Part shown: piece after piece, positions 9,062 through 16,947 of the stretch
How the letters are laid out: each line of letters begins with the position of its first letter
How positions within the stretch are numbered: position 1 is the stretch's first letter
Assembly (NCBI GenBank): GCA_903903925.1
Contig: CAIVAU010000162.1
Location: forward strand, 1-48,793
Direction of reading: 5' to 3'
DNA: 48,793 bases
Source of the DNA: an uncultured cyanobacterium
Lineage (GTDB): Bacteria > Cyanobacteriota > Cyanobacteriia > Cyanobacteriales > Nostocaceae
Notes under the pieces: model-generated
What the model was told of the DNA's origin: nothing
Database searches by the model: none
Seen by the model: the letters and a program-made list of their open reading frames with translations, nothing else
Position numbers and translations under genes: made by a program

Positions 9062-10396
9062 ATGCTAACAAAAATAGAATTAAAAAATTTTAAATGTTTT
9101 AAAGAGCAAACTGCTTTCCCTTTAGGCAAACTAAACTTGCTAACAGGAATCAATGGACGTGGAAAATCTACTCTTCTTCAGTCTTTGCTCTTAATGAGGC
9201 AATCTATTGACCATGAGGTTACAACTTCTCAAATTCTCTTAAATGGGAAATGTGTTAATTTAAATAGTTTTAATGATATCAGAAATACAAATAATTCCAG
9301 AGATGAAGAAATTATCTTGAAGTATCATTATATTAATAAATTATTAAATAATACGGGTTTTGTAGAATATGTTCTTGTTGAAAATTTAGAAGATGATATG
9401 GTTGCTAAAATAAAAAAAATTGAATTTTTAGATGAGATAACAGTTGCTCAGCATCTTCAAAACAAAATTGAGATTAATCATGATCGAATGCAAGGGATTT
9501 GTCAATTTGAATCAATTTTTATAAACCCTATGCAAAAGAGTGGGTTTGATTGTAAAGTTATTCATCAGGATGAACAAGAAACAAAAACAGAGAGTCACGG
9601 AGTTCGTATTATACATGACTTAATGCCTCCTATTGCTGAATTTAGATTGGATAATCCAAAAATCAGTATTGACGCAAGTCTATTACATCAGCCTGTATTT
9701 AGTCGTATTCACTACATCTCCGCTGACCGTTTAGGTCCACAAGAATTTTATTTAAAATCTACCCTAACAACCTTTCCAAATGTAGGTGCTAAAGGAGAAT
9801 TTACAGTTAATTTACTTTACAAAAAGAAAGATGAGTTAGTTAACGAACATTTATGTTTGGGAGAAGATGCGAAAACTTTAGCAACACAAACAGAGGAATG
9901 GCTGAATGAAATTTTTGGGGGAGCAAAGGTAGAAATTCCTAGTTCTGAGAGTAAGATACTTGACCTTTTATTGAATACAAATAAATCGAAAGACCGTTTT
10001 CGACCAACTAATGTTGGATTTGGATATCACTGTGTTTTACCAATAGTCGTCTCAGGATTGATTGCTCAACCAGATGAAATATTAATCGTAGAAAATCCTG
10101 AAGCACATTTACATCCAAGAGCACAATCCCGATTAGCCCAGTTTTTAGCTAGAGTTAGCAGTTGTGGTGTGCAAGTCTTTATTGAATCACATAGTGATCA
10201 CATCTTAAATGCTTTGCGGATAGCCGTTCTTGATAAAATTGTCACTCCAGAAGATTTAAGTGTATTATATTTTCAGCAAAATCCAGAACAGCCAGTTGTG
10301 CGAATTCCTGTCCAACTAAATGGAGGAATTGAAGAATGGCCCGAAGGATTTTTTGACCAAATGGATAAAGATTTCTCTCGGCTTTTTGGAATATAG
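9062..10396 (+). CDS. AAA/ABC-like ATPase of DUF3696 type
   Basis: 444 residues of the SMC/RecF-like ATPase class. It opens with LTKIELKNFKCFKEQ, then Walker A GINGRGKST (29-37). The ABC-like second half has Walker B ILIVENPEAHLHP (about 340-352) and the H-loop ESHSDHILNALR (about 375-386), and ends in VQLNGGIEEWPEGFFDQMD, the pattern of the C-terminal DUF3696 segment. Such ATPases sense or process nucleic acids in many phage-defence operons (compare OLD and PARIS AriA ATPases), but no TOPRIM nuclease follows here. Two bp after the DUF262 gene and 6 bp before the next gene, so co-translated. Role as sensor or activator of the downstream toxin-like protein is inference. Confidence 0.88.
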   Translation: MLTKIELKNFKCFKEQTAFPLGKLNLLTGINGRGKSTLLQSLLLMRQSIDHEVTTSQILLNGKCVNLNSFNDIRNTNNSRDEEIILKYHYINKLLNNTGFVEYVLVENLEDDMVAKIKKIEFLDEITVAQHLQNKIEINHDRMQGICQFESIFINPMQKSGFDCKVIHQDEQETKTESHGVRIIHDLMPPIAEFRLDNPKISIDASLLHQPVFSRIHYISADRLGPQEFYLKSTLTTFPNVGAKGEFTVNLLYKKKDELVNEHLCLGEDAKTLATQTEEWLNEIFGGAKVEIPSSESKILDLLLNTNKSKDRFRPTNVGFGYHCVLPIVVSGLIAQPDEILIVENPEAHLHPRAQSRLAQFLARVSSCGVQVFIESHSDHILNALRIAVLDKIVTPEDLSVLYFQQNPEQPVVRIPVQLNGGIEEWPEGFFDQMDKDFSRLFGI

Positions 10397-10402
10397 ATAA
10401 TA

Positions 10403-11260
10403 ATGGAAATATTTATTAATGAAGTATCTCTCGAAGGACAGTACATTACGGAGGTAGAGTTTCGGGAAGCCATCAAAATTTTTAACTCGATTTTTGAATT
10501 AATTTATCAAAAAGTTAAACATACAAGACTTTATACAGAGGATAGTCATATATATGCTAATTATGAAGCAATCAAAGGTTCTAGTTTTCAAGCAAGTCTT
10601 AATCAACTTAAAGATAAATCATTGAAACAAGCTTTTGTGAATATAGTCTTCAATAAATTAAATCCTAAACAATGGCGTACAGAACAGTTGCATTCTTTAG
10701 AAGATTTATTTGATTTATTAACTATTAACAATGATTATAAAGATGTTCGTAGTACGTCTTTAGCTGAAGTGGCTGAACGCAAACTACAAAATTATCAGAA
10801 AGAATACTTATTAATTAATTTTGCTGACTCTAGTTTTAAAATTACTCATCCAAATATTAAGAATTGTTGCTTCATTACAATTGTTAAAAATAATGATGAA
10901 GTCCATAAGATATTTATAGATGGTATTGATAGTAAATTTTCACTGGAATGTTGGTTAGAAGATAAGTTAAATCTAAGCAAACTAGAATATTCTATACATA
11001 CTATCGAACCTCCAAGAGATGAACAGACAATTTTACAAGATAATACAAGATTTCAAAAAACTTCACTGAAGTGGCAGGGAAGATATATTTACTACGAATT
11101 GACTACGGGAAGATATTGGTATGTAGATAATTTACATTTTGGTAAAGCTTCTCACTTAGAAGTTTTTGACAAAAAAGGATTCCACCTTGGAGAAGCTGAC
11201 TTACAAGGTAAAATTGATACTGATAAAAAAGATAAAAATAAAACTATTGATTTATCTTGA
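10403..11260 (+). CDS. Putative effector with C-terminal colicin-E3-like RNase domain
   Basis: 285 residues. Residues 1-215 are of unknown fold (MEIFINEVSLEGQY... with SLAEVAERKLQNY) and look like a shared N-terminal adaptor domain. Residues about 222-270 resemble the colicin E3/pyocin cytotoxic rRNase domain: LKWQG, GRYWYVDNLH, HLEVFDKKGFHLGEAD line up with E3 RWTG, GRKIYEWDSQH, ELEGYRASDGQHLGSFD. The E3 catalytic residues Asp510, His513 and Glu517 would correspond to D242, H245 and E253; the catalytic Arg545 seems replaced by Lys in the tail (KDKNKTIDL). E3 cleaves 16S rRNA at the decoding site. Homology is by eye against remembered sequence, so function is inference. The start ATG is 6 bp after the ATPase gene. 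Confidence 0.7.
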   Translation: MEIFINEVSLEGQYITEVEFREAIKIFNSIFELIYQKVKHTRLYTEDSHIYANYEAIKGSSFQASLNQLKDKSLKQAFVNIVFNKLNPKQWRTEQLHSLEDLFDLLTINNDYKDVRSTSLAEVAERKLQNYQKEYLLINFADSSFKITHPNIKNCCFITIVKNNDEVHKIFIDGIDSKFSLECWLEDKLNLSKLEYSIHTIEPPRDEQTILQDNTRFQKTSLKWQGRYIYYELTTGRYWYVDNLHFGKASHLEVFDKKGFHLGEADLQGKIDTDKKDKNKTIDLS

Positions 11261-11286
11261 GAAATACTTGGGGTCTGGAGATAAAT

Positions 11287-11676
11287 ATGAGCGGCGGATT
11301 ATTTGAGATTTTAGAGAAAGTTAAAGCGAGACCAGGGATGTATATCGGTACGGCTTCCATAAGTGACTTATTTATGTTTTTAGTAGGTTATAAAACTGCC
11401 AGAAGAGAATTGAGTATTGAATTAACTGAATCTGAAGCTGAATTTTATGAGGAGTTTCATAATTTCGTAGAAAGAAAATATAAACTGCATACCTCAAATT
11501 CTTGGGCTAAGATAATTATGCTCTACTGTCACGATGAAAAGGCAGGGTTTGAGAAGTTCTTTCAACTACTCTCTGAGTTTAAAAAACGAGACAAGAGTTT
11601 AGATGGAGATGATTTCGATGAAATAGCAAGACAAGAAAGTCAAAAAGAAAATGTTGAAATTATTGCTCACCACTAG
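11287..11676 (+). CDS. Small unknown protein, possible immunity protein of the cassette
   Basis: 129 residues from the ATG at 11287, which has GGAG (11277-11280) 6 bp upstream; a TTG at 11257 overlapping the previous stop is the less likely start. The protein begins GGLFEILEKVKARPGMYIG, continues FLVGYKTARRELSI, then an acidic, helix-rich region (ESEAEFYEEFHNF, SWAKIIMLYCHDEKAGFEKFF). The RPGMYIG string also occurs in GyrB/ParE but the rest has no GHKL ATPase motifs, so that is probably coincidental. Position directly after a toxin-like gene, small size and acidic character fit an immunity protein or antitoxin; this is inference. Last gene of the AT-rich unit. Confidence 0.7.
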   Translation: MSGGLFEILEKVKARPGMYIGTASISDLFMFLVGYKTARRELSIELTESEAEFYEEFHNFVERKYKLHTSNSWAKIIMLYCHDEKAGFEKFFQLLSEFKKRDKSLDGDDFDEIARQESQKENVEIIAHH

Positions 11677-11829
11677 TCTTACTCCCTTCCCGGTCAAAAA
11701 TTACCTAAATCTCTCTAACTCAGATCTCCGTGTCCTCTGCGCCTCTGCGGTTAATTAGATAGGTAATCTTCGTAGATTTCTTGGATGGTTTAGTTAGTAT
11801 GTGGCATATCTAAATCCTCCCAGACCATC

Positions 11830-13152
11830 CTATCTCAAGTTTGAGAGGCTTTGCGATATCAGCCAAACATTCAGCCCTGCAATCATGAGGGCGACGCCCC
11901 AGGAGAGTAGTTTTAACCATAATGGATTGACGAACTCACCCATCAACTGGCGATCGCTCGTAAACATGACTAACGGGAAAACTGCAAACGACAGTTGGAA
12001 ACTCAAAAGTACCTGACTGAAAATGAGCAACTTGGTAGTTCCGCCCTCACCGAACAGGAGAATACAGATAATAGTAGGGATAATCGCCGCTAGCCTACTA
12101 ATGATACGGCGTAACCAGGGAGCAACTCGCAGATTTAAAAAGCCTTCCATGACGATTTGCCCAGCTAAAGTTGCCGTCAGGGTTGAACTTTGACCGGAAG
12201 CGAGTAAAGCTAAGGCAAAGAGCAAACTAGCAACTTTAACACCTAAGAGAGGGGACAGCAATTTGTAAGCATCTTGAATTTCTGCCACCCCCTGATGTCC
12301 AGAAAAATGAAAGGCGGCTGCGGCGACAACTAAGATAGCGGCGTTCACGAACAGCGCGAATGATAGAGCAATTATTGAATCGAGAGTGCCAAAGTTGATG
12401 GCTTCCCGTTTCTTTTCTGGAGTCCGTTGCCAAGCCCGTGTTTGTACAAGTGCTGAGTGTAAGTATAAGTTATGAGGCATGACGGTAGCACCCAAAATAC
12501 CTAGGGCGACATATAACATTTCCTGTTTTTGGAGAATCACTGGTTGAGGAACAAAACCAACTATGACGCTGGCAAAATCAGGATGCGAAAAGATCACCTC
12601 CGCCAAATAACACAGTCCAATGCTGGACACCAGGGTGATAGTCAAAGCCTCGATATAACGGAAACCATAACGCTGTAGCATCAGTAATAGTACGACATCT
12701 ATGCTGGTGAGGCATACCCCCACAATCAGGGGGATGTGAAATAATAACTGTAGAGCGATCGCCCCCCCGATCACCTCCGCGATATCAGTAGCAACAATGC
12801 CAATCTCAGCCAGTATCCACAGGAAAATATTGACTCTCTGGTTGAATTGGCTTCGACAAGACTTAGCCAAGTCTCGTTCAGTCGCAACTCCCAGACGTAC
12901 ACATAGCGTTTGCAGCAAAATTGCGATGAAGTTGGAGAGCAGAATTACACTCAGAAGCGTGTAACCAAACTCGGCTCCACCTGCAATATCCGTAGCCCAA
13001 TTCCCAGGGTCCATGTAACCCACAGAAACCAGATAGCCTGGGCCGACGAAAGCCAGTAGCTTACGCCAGAAGCTTTTCCCTTCAGGAATGGTAATGCTGC
13101 GGTAAATTTCTCTTACACTGGGCTTCGTTTCTGTATTCTCAAGCAGGGGCAT
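11830..13152 (-). CDS. mntH: Nramp-family divalent metal (Mn2+) transporter
   Basis: 440 residues, about 11 membrane segments. Nramp hallmarks: DPGNWATD in TM1 (D48-PGN) and VMPHNLYLHSALVQTR in TM6 (M225-P-H), which line the metal site with the TM1 Asp/Asn, and the cytoplasmic-loop motif GQSSTLTATLAGQIVMEGF. These proteins import Mn2+ (and Fe2+) coupled to protons. The MPH motif with Met argues for a transition-metal rather than Mg2+ or Al3+ carrier. It is a single-gene unit; a ferric-uptake or manganese-regulator operator is not recognisable in the 60 bp upstream before the repeats begin. Confidence 0.93.
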   Translation of the reverse strand: MPLLENTETKPSVREIYRSITIPEGKSFWRKLLAFVGPGYLVSVGYMDPGNWATDIAGGAEFGYTLLSVILLSNFIAILLQTLCVRLGVATERDLAKSCRSQFNQRVNIFLWILAEIGIVATDIAEVIGGAIALQLLFHIPLIVGVCLTSIDVVLLLMLQRYGFRYIEALTITLVSSIGLCYLAEVIFSHPDFASVIVGFVPQPVILQKQEMLYVALGILGATVMPHNLYLHSALVQTRAWQRTPEKKREAINFGTLDSIIALSFALFVNAAILVVAAAAFHFSGHQGVAEIQDAYKLLSPLLGVKVASLLFALALLASGQSSTLTATLAGQIVMEGFLNLRVAPWLRRIISRLAAIIPTIICILLFGEGGTTKLLIFSQVLLSFQLSFAVFPLVMFTSDRQLMGEFVNPLWLKLLSWGVALMIAGLNVWLISQSLSNLR

Positions 13153-13613
<461 letters not shown>

Positions 13614-15920
13614 TCAGGTGGGGAGTTTACTACGAATTTGAAAGTTACGTAAACGTAAGGCATTCGTGACTACGGAAACAGAACTAAATGCCATTGCTCC
13701 TCCTGCAATCGTTGGGTTAAGTAACCACCCAAAGAAGGGAAACAAAATCCCAGCTGCGATAGGAATACCGACAATGTTGTAAATAAAGGCAAAGAAAAGA
13801 TTTTGGCGAATGTTGCGGATAGTGGCGCGACTCAGCTGAATCGCCGTCACAATGCCTTGCAAGTCTCCAGAAATCAAGGTAATATCGCTAGCGGCAATTG
13901 CCACATCTGTTCCAGTGCCGATCGCCATTCCCACATCAGCTTGTGCTAAAGCAGGTGCATCATTAATGCCATCACCTACCATCGCGACAATTTTGGATTG
14001 GGGTTTCTTCCCTGGTCTCCTTATCTCCCCTGCTTGAAGAGACTGAATAATTGCCACTTTCTGATCTGGGCGAACTTCAGCAAAGACTTGTGTGATGCCA
14101 ACTTGTTGTGCGATCGCCATCGCTGTCGGGCGATTATCTCCAGTCAACATGACGACTTTTAAACCTAACTTCTGTAATGCTCTCACTGCTTCCACTGAAG
14201 AGGGTTTGAGGGCATCTGCAATACCCATGACCCCTTGGATCTTCCCGTCTACGGCAATCCAAACGACAGTTTTACGAGCAGTTTCCCAAGTGTGTTGATA
14301 ATTCTCCAAATTAAGTGTAGCAATTTTGAGTTCTTCCATCCAGCGTTGCGTGCCAATATGTACTAGTTGATCAGCAACAGTGCCTTGCACGCCACTTCCT
14401 GGGAATGCTTGAAAATTCTTAACGTCTGAAATATCTACCTGCTGCGATTCAGCATATCTCATGATCGCCTCCGCTAAAGGATGCTCTGATTGCCGTTCCA
14501 CTGAGGCTGCTAAGTGTAAGAGTTTCAGTTCCTGACCATGAGCAGTTCCGTGAACGGTTACAAAATCAGTTACCGTAGGTTTACCCTGTGTTAATGTGCC
14601 AGTTTTATCCAGTACAATAGTTGTGATTTTGTGAGCAAGCTCCAAACTTTTCGCATCCCTAATTAGAATGCCGTTTTCTGCGCCTTTACCTGTTCCTACC
14701 ATGATAGAAGTCGGTGTGGCTAAACCCAAAGCACAGGGACAAGCGATAATCAAGACCCCAACTGTAGGGATCAGGGCTAAAGTGAAATTGCCCGTGAAGT
14801 AAAACCAAAGGACAAAGGTAACGATAGCGATCGCAATCACCACTGGTACAAACCAACCTGTAATGCGATCAGCTAACCTCTGAATTGGTGCTTTAGAACC
14901 TTGCGCCTGTTGCACTAATTTAACAATCTGTGCCAGAAATGTATCTTTTCCTACTCGTGTCACCCGGAATTTTAAGCTACCTGTTTGATTGATTGTCGCA
15001 CCAATAACCTCATCACCAAGCTGTTTTTTGACTGGTAAACTTTCACCCGTTACCATCGATTCATTTACCGTAGAATCACCCTCAATAACTTCTCCATCCA
15101 CGGGAACTTTTTCACCTGGACGGACCAAAATCACATCGTTCATTCTGACTTCTTGAATCGGAATATCAATCTCTTGTCCGTTACGAATAACTCTAGCATC
15201 TCGTGCTTGTAAACCCATAAGTCGATGAATCGCGTCTCTTGTTTGAGCCCGCGCACGATGTTCTAGAAGCCGCCCTAATAGAATCAAGGTAATGACGATA
15301 GATGCTGTTTCATAGTACATCTCTGGCATCAATCCTTGATACGTAAAAAATCTGGGAAAAATAGTAGCAAATACAGAATAGAAATACGCTGCACTTGTGC
15401 CAAGGACAATGAGTGTATCCATAGTTGCAGCATAATTTCTCAGCGCTTTCCAAGCATTGATATAGAATCTGTAACCACACCAAAACTGCACAGGTGTAGT
15501 TAAGACTAACTGGAACCAAGGATTATGCAACCACGTTGGGATGAAAGGCAAATGTAATCCAGTCATGATTGGTAGTGACCCGACGACAAGTAGGACACTA
15601 ATGATTGCTCCCACCGTAACCTGAATGATGAGGTTGCGTGATGCTCTCAGACGGGTGGCTTTTCGGGCATCATCCTCTCCCGTGATAATATCTTCTTGGA
15701 GGGGGTCAGCCGAGTATCCAGCAGCCTCCACAGCTTGTTGAATCTTCGCTAAATTAGTTTTTTGCGGGTTAAATCTAACTGTAGCTTGCTCTGCACCGAA
15801 GTTGACACTGCATTCATAGACGCTAGGAACTTCCAGAATTTTTTGTTCGATCCTTCTAGCGCAGGAAGCACAACTCATACCTCGGAGTTTTAATGTGAGG
15901 GTATTTATATTAGCAGCCAT
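13614..15920 (-). CDS. copA: Copper-translocating P1B-type ATPase
   Basis: 768 residues. One N-terminal heavy-metal domain with GMSCASC (C17, C20), eight predicted membrane helices, actuator TGES (291-294), CPC in TM6 (394-396), phosphorylation site DKTGTLTQG (D438) and hinge MVGDGINDAPAL (GDGIND 649-654). CPC plus NAL (VVTNALRL) near the end are the Cu+ (P1B-1) signature. It exports Cu+ from the cytosol or moves it into the thylakoid (CtaA/PacS class). Directly before the hinge lies GEIRRPGKKPQS (about 631-643), encoded by a repeat-like stretch (CTCCTTATCTCCCC on the plus strand), probably an in-frame insertion. A MerR-type promoter precedes the gene and a merR-like gene diverges from it. 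Confidence 0.92.
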   Translation of the reverse strand: MAANINTLTLKLRGMSCASCARRIEQKILEVPSVYECSVNFGAEQATVRFNPQKTNLAKIQQAVEAAGYSADPLQEDIITGEDDARKATRLRASRNLIIQVTVGAIISVLLVVGSLPIMTGLHLPFIPTWLHNPWFQLVLTTPVQFWCGYRFYINAWKALRNYAATMDTLIVLGTSAAYFYSVFATIFPRFFTYQGLMPEMYYETASIVITLILLGRLLEHRARAQTRDAIHRLMGLQARDARVIRNGQEIDIPIQEVRMNDVILVRPGEKVPVDGEVIEGDSTVNESMVTGESLPVKKQLGDEVIGATINQTGSLKFRVTRVGKDTFLAQIVKLVQQAQGSKAPIQRLADRITGWFVPVVIAIAIVTFVLWFYFTGNFTLALIPTVGVLIIACPCALGLATPTSIMVGTGKGAENGILIRDAKSLELAHKITTIVLDKTGTLTQGKPTVTDFVTVHGTAHGQELKLLHLAASVERQSEHPLAEAIMRYAESQQVDISDVKNFQAFPGSGVQGTVADQLVHIGTQRWMEELKIATLNLENYQHTWETARKTVVWIAVDGKIQGVMGIADALKPSSVEAVRALQKLGLKVVMLTGDNRPTAMAIAQQVGITQVFAEVRPDQKVAIIQSLQAGEIRRPGKKPQSKIVAMVGDGINDAPALAQADVGMAIGTGTDVAIAASDITLISGDLQGIVTAIQLSRATIRNIRQNLFFAFIYNIVGIPIAAGILFPFFGWLLNPTIAGGAMAFSSVSVVTNALRLRNFQIRSKLPT

Positions 15921-15964
15921 ACTACTACTTCTGCCGATAGGTCAGTTCCTGTGAAACTAAAGCT

Positions 15965-15996
15965 ATCCTAGAATCTCTAGTCAACTAGAGAGTCAA
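15965..15996 (-). promoter_or_regulatory. MerR-type promoter/operator for the copper ATPase gene
   Basis: Read on the minus strand, a -35 box TTGACT (15996-15991) and a -10 box TAGGAT (15970-15965) are separated by 20 bp, the over-long spacing typical of MerR-activated promoters. A perfect 7+2+7 dyad, CTCTAGT-TG-ACTAGAG (15975-15990), fills the spacer, as in MerR/ZntR-family operators. The -10 is 45 bp from the copA start codon and 91 bp from the divergent merR-like start. MerR-family proteins bind such dyads and untwist the promoter when metal is bound. Confidence 0.88.
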
Positions 15997-16060
15997 GAAG
16001 AGAGTGTGGGGGGTGTGGGGAGTGTGGGGAGAGAGAGAATTTTTGAATTGGAGGGAACCG

Positions 16061-16480
16061 ATGGTGTTAATTCAAGATCATAAACCACTGTTAATTGGTC
16101 AGGTAACAGCCTTAAGCGGAGTTCCTATCAGGACAATTCGCTACTACGAAAGTATCGGTTTACTCAAATCATCAGGGCGAACAGAGGGAGGCTTCCGACA
16201 GTTTTCATCAGATGTATTTAAGCGTCTTTCCTTTATTAAACGCGCTCAAGCCCTTGGTTTAAGCCTACAAGAGATTGGCGAAATCCTCCAAGTTTATGAT
16301 GGAGGAAAACCTGCTTGCAATGAAATTCAACAGAAGCTAAAAGATAAAATATCTGAGATTGATCAGCAAATTGAGCAGTTTTTGACTTTGCGGGGTGAAT
16401 TGCGGGAATTACTTTTGGGATGGGACAGTTTAACAACTAAGCCGGAAGATACGATCTGTCCCAATATCCAAAAAGATTGA
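16061..16480 (+). CDS. MerR-family heavy-metal-responsive regulator
   Basis: 139 residues from the ATG at 16061, which has GGAGGG 5 bp upstream. Upstream in-frame codons (from 16004) only translate a GTGTGGGGA repeat. The winged-helix domain is clear: LLIGQVTALSGVPIRTIRYYESIGLL, then RTEGGFRQFSSDVFKRLSFIKRAQALGLSLQEI, followed by a dimerisation coiled coil. Cys86 (KPACNEI) matches Cys82 of MerR and Cys133 (ICPNI) matches the last metal-loop Cys, but the middle Cys of MerR/ZntR is missing, so the metal site is unusual. Divergent from copA, whose operator it probably uses; the effector metal (Cu+, or a d10 ion) is inference. Confidence 0.9.
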   Translation: MVLIQDHKPLLIGQVTALSGVPIRTIRYYESIGLLKSSGRTEGGFRQFSSDVFKRLSFIKRAQALGLSLQEIGEILQVYDGGKPACNEIQQKLKDKISEIDQQIEQFLTLRGELRELLLGWDSLTTKPEDTICPNIQKD

Positions 16481-16503
16481 TTCTACTCCCCTACTCCCCT
16501 GCC

Positions 16504-16842
16504 CTACGTTCTCTCCAAAGCCATCTGACGGCAAGACTCGGCACAATGACGGCAAATTTGAGCACAAGCTTTCATTTGAGGATCATAGCTCATTTTTTCG
16601 CACTCTTGAGCACAGCGATCGCACACTACAGCACAAATAGCACAGATGCGTGCGTACATCAGAGAAGTCCGAAGCATAAAATTAGCATTTGTTTGGCAAA
16701 GTTCTGCACAATCAAGTATCCAGTTTATCTTTTCAGGTTCAGCATACATACCGCCCTTTTGTAAGCAGTATGTCATGGTATTTAAGCAGATGCTGTGGCA
16801 ATTCAAGCAGTTGTAAATGCACTGCTGTATCTCTGGGTTCAC
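16504..16842 (-). CDS. Four-helix-bundle copper-binding protein (DUF326, Csp-like)
   Basis: 112 residues with 16 cysteines spaced as CxxxCxxC and CxxxC along predicted helices (C8, C12, C15, C19, C26, C45, C49, C67, C70, C74, C77, C81, C93, C97, C100, C104). This is the DUF326 pattern, related to the Csp copper-storage proteins that hold many Cu(I) ions inside a four-helix bundle. There is no signal peptide, so it should act in the cytosol. It converges with the merR-like gene (24 bp apart) and belongs by position to the copA-merR copper cluster. Confidence 0.9.
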   Translation of the reverse strand: MNPEIQQCIYNCLNCHSICLNTMTYCLQKGGMYAEPEKINWILDCAELCQTNANFMLRTSLMYARICAICAVVCDRCAQECEKMSYDPQMKACAQICRHCAESCRQMALERT

Positions 16843-16947
16843 TTGATTCTAGGTGCGTTGTTGTCTGATCATGATTCTCACTCAAACATAACTATGGACT
16901 TAGTATCATAACAGAAGCTACAAAGCAAGAAAAGAATTGCCGAGTAA

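Noticed and set aside
11287..11676. GyrB/ParE-like identity from the RPGMYIG string
   Set aside because: Only seven residues match; the GHKL ATP-binding motifs (N-box, G1 and G2 boxes) are absent and the protein is far too short.
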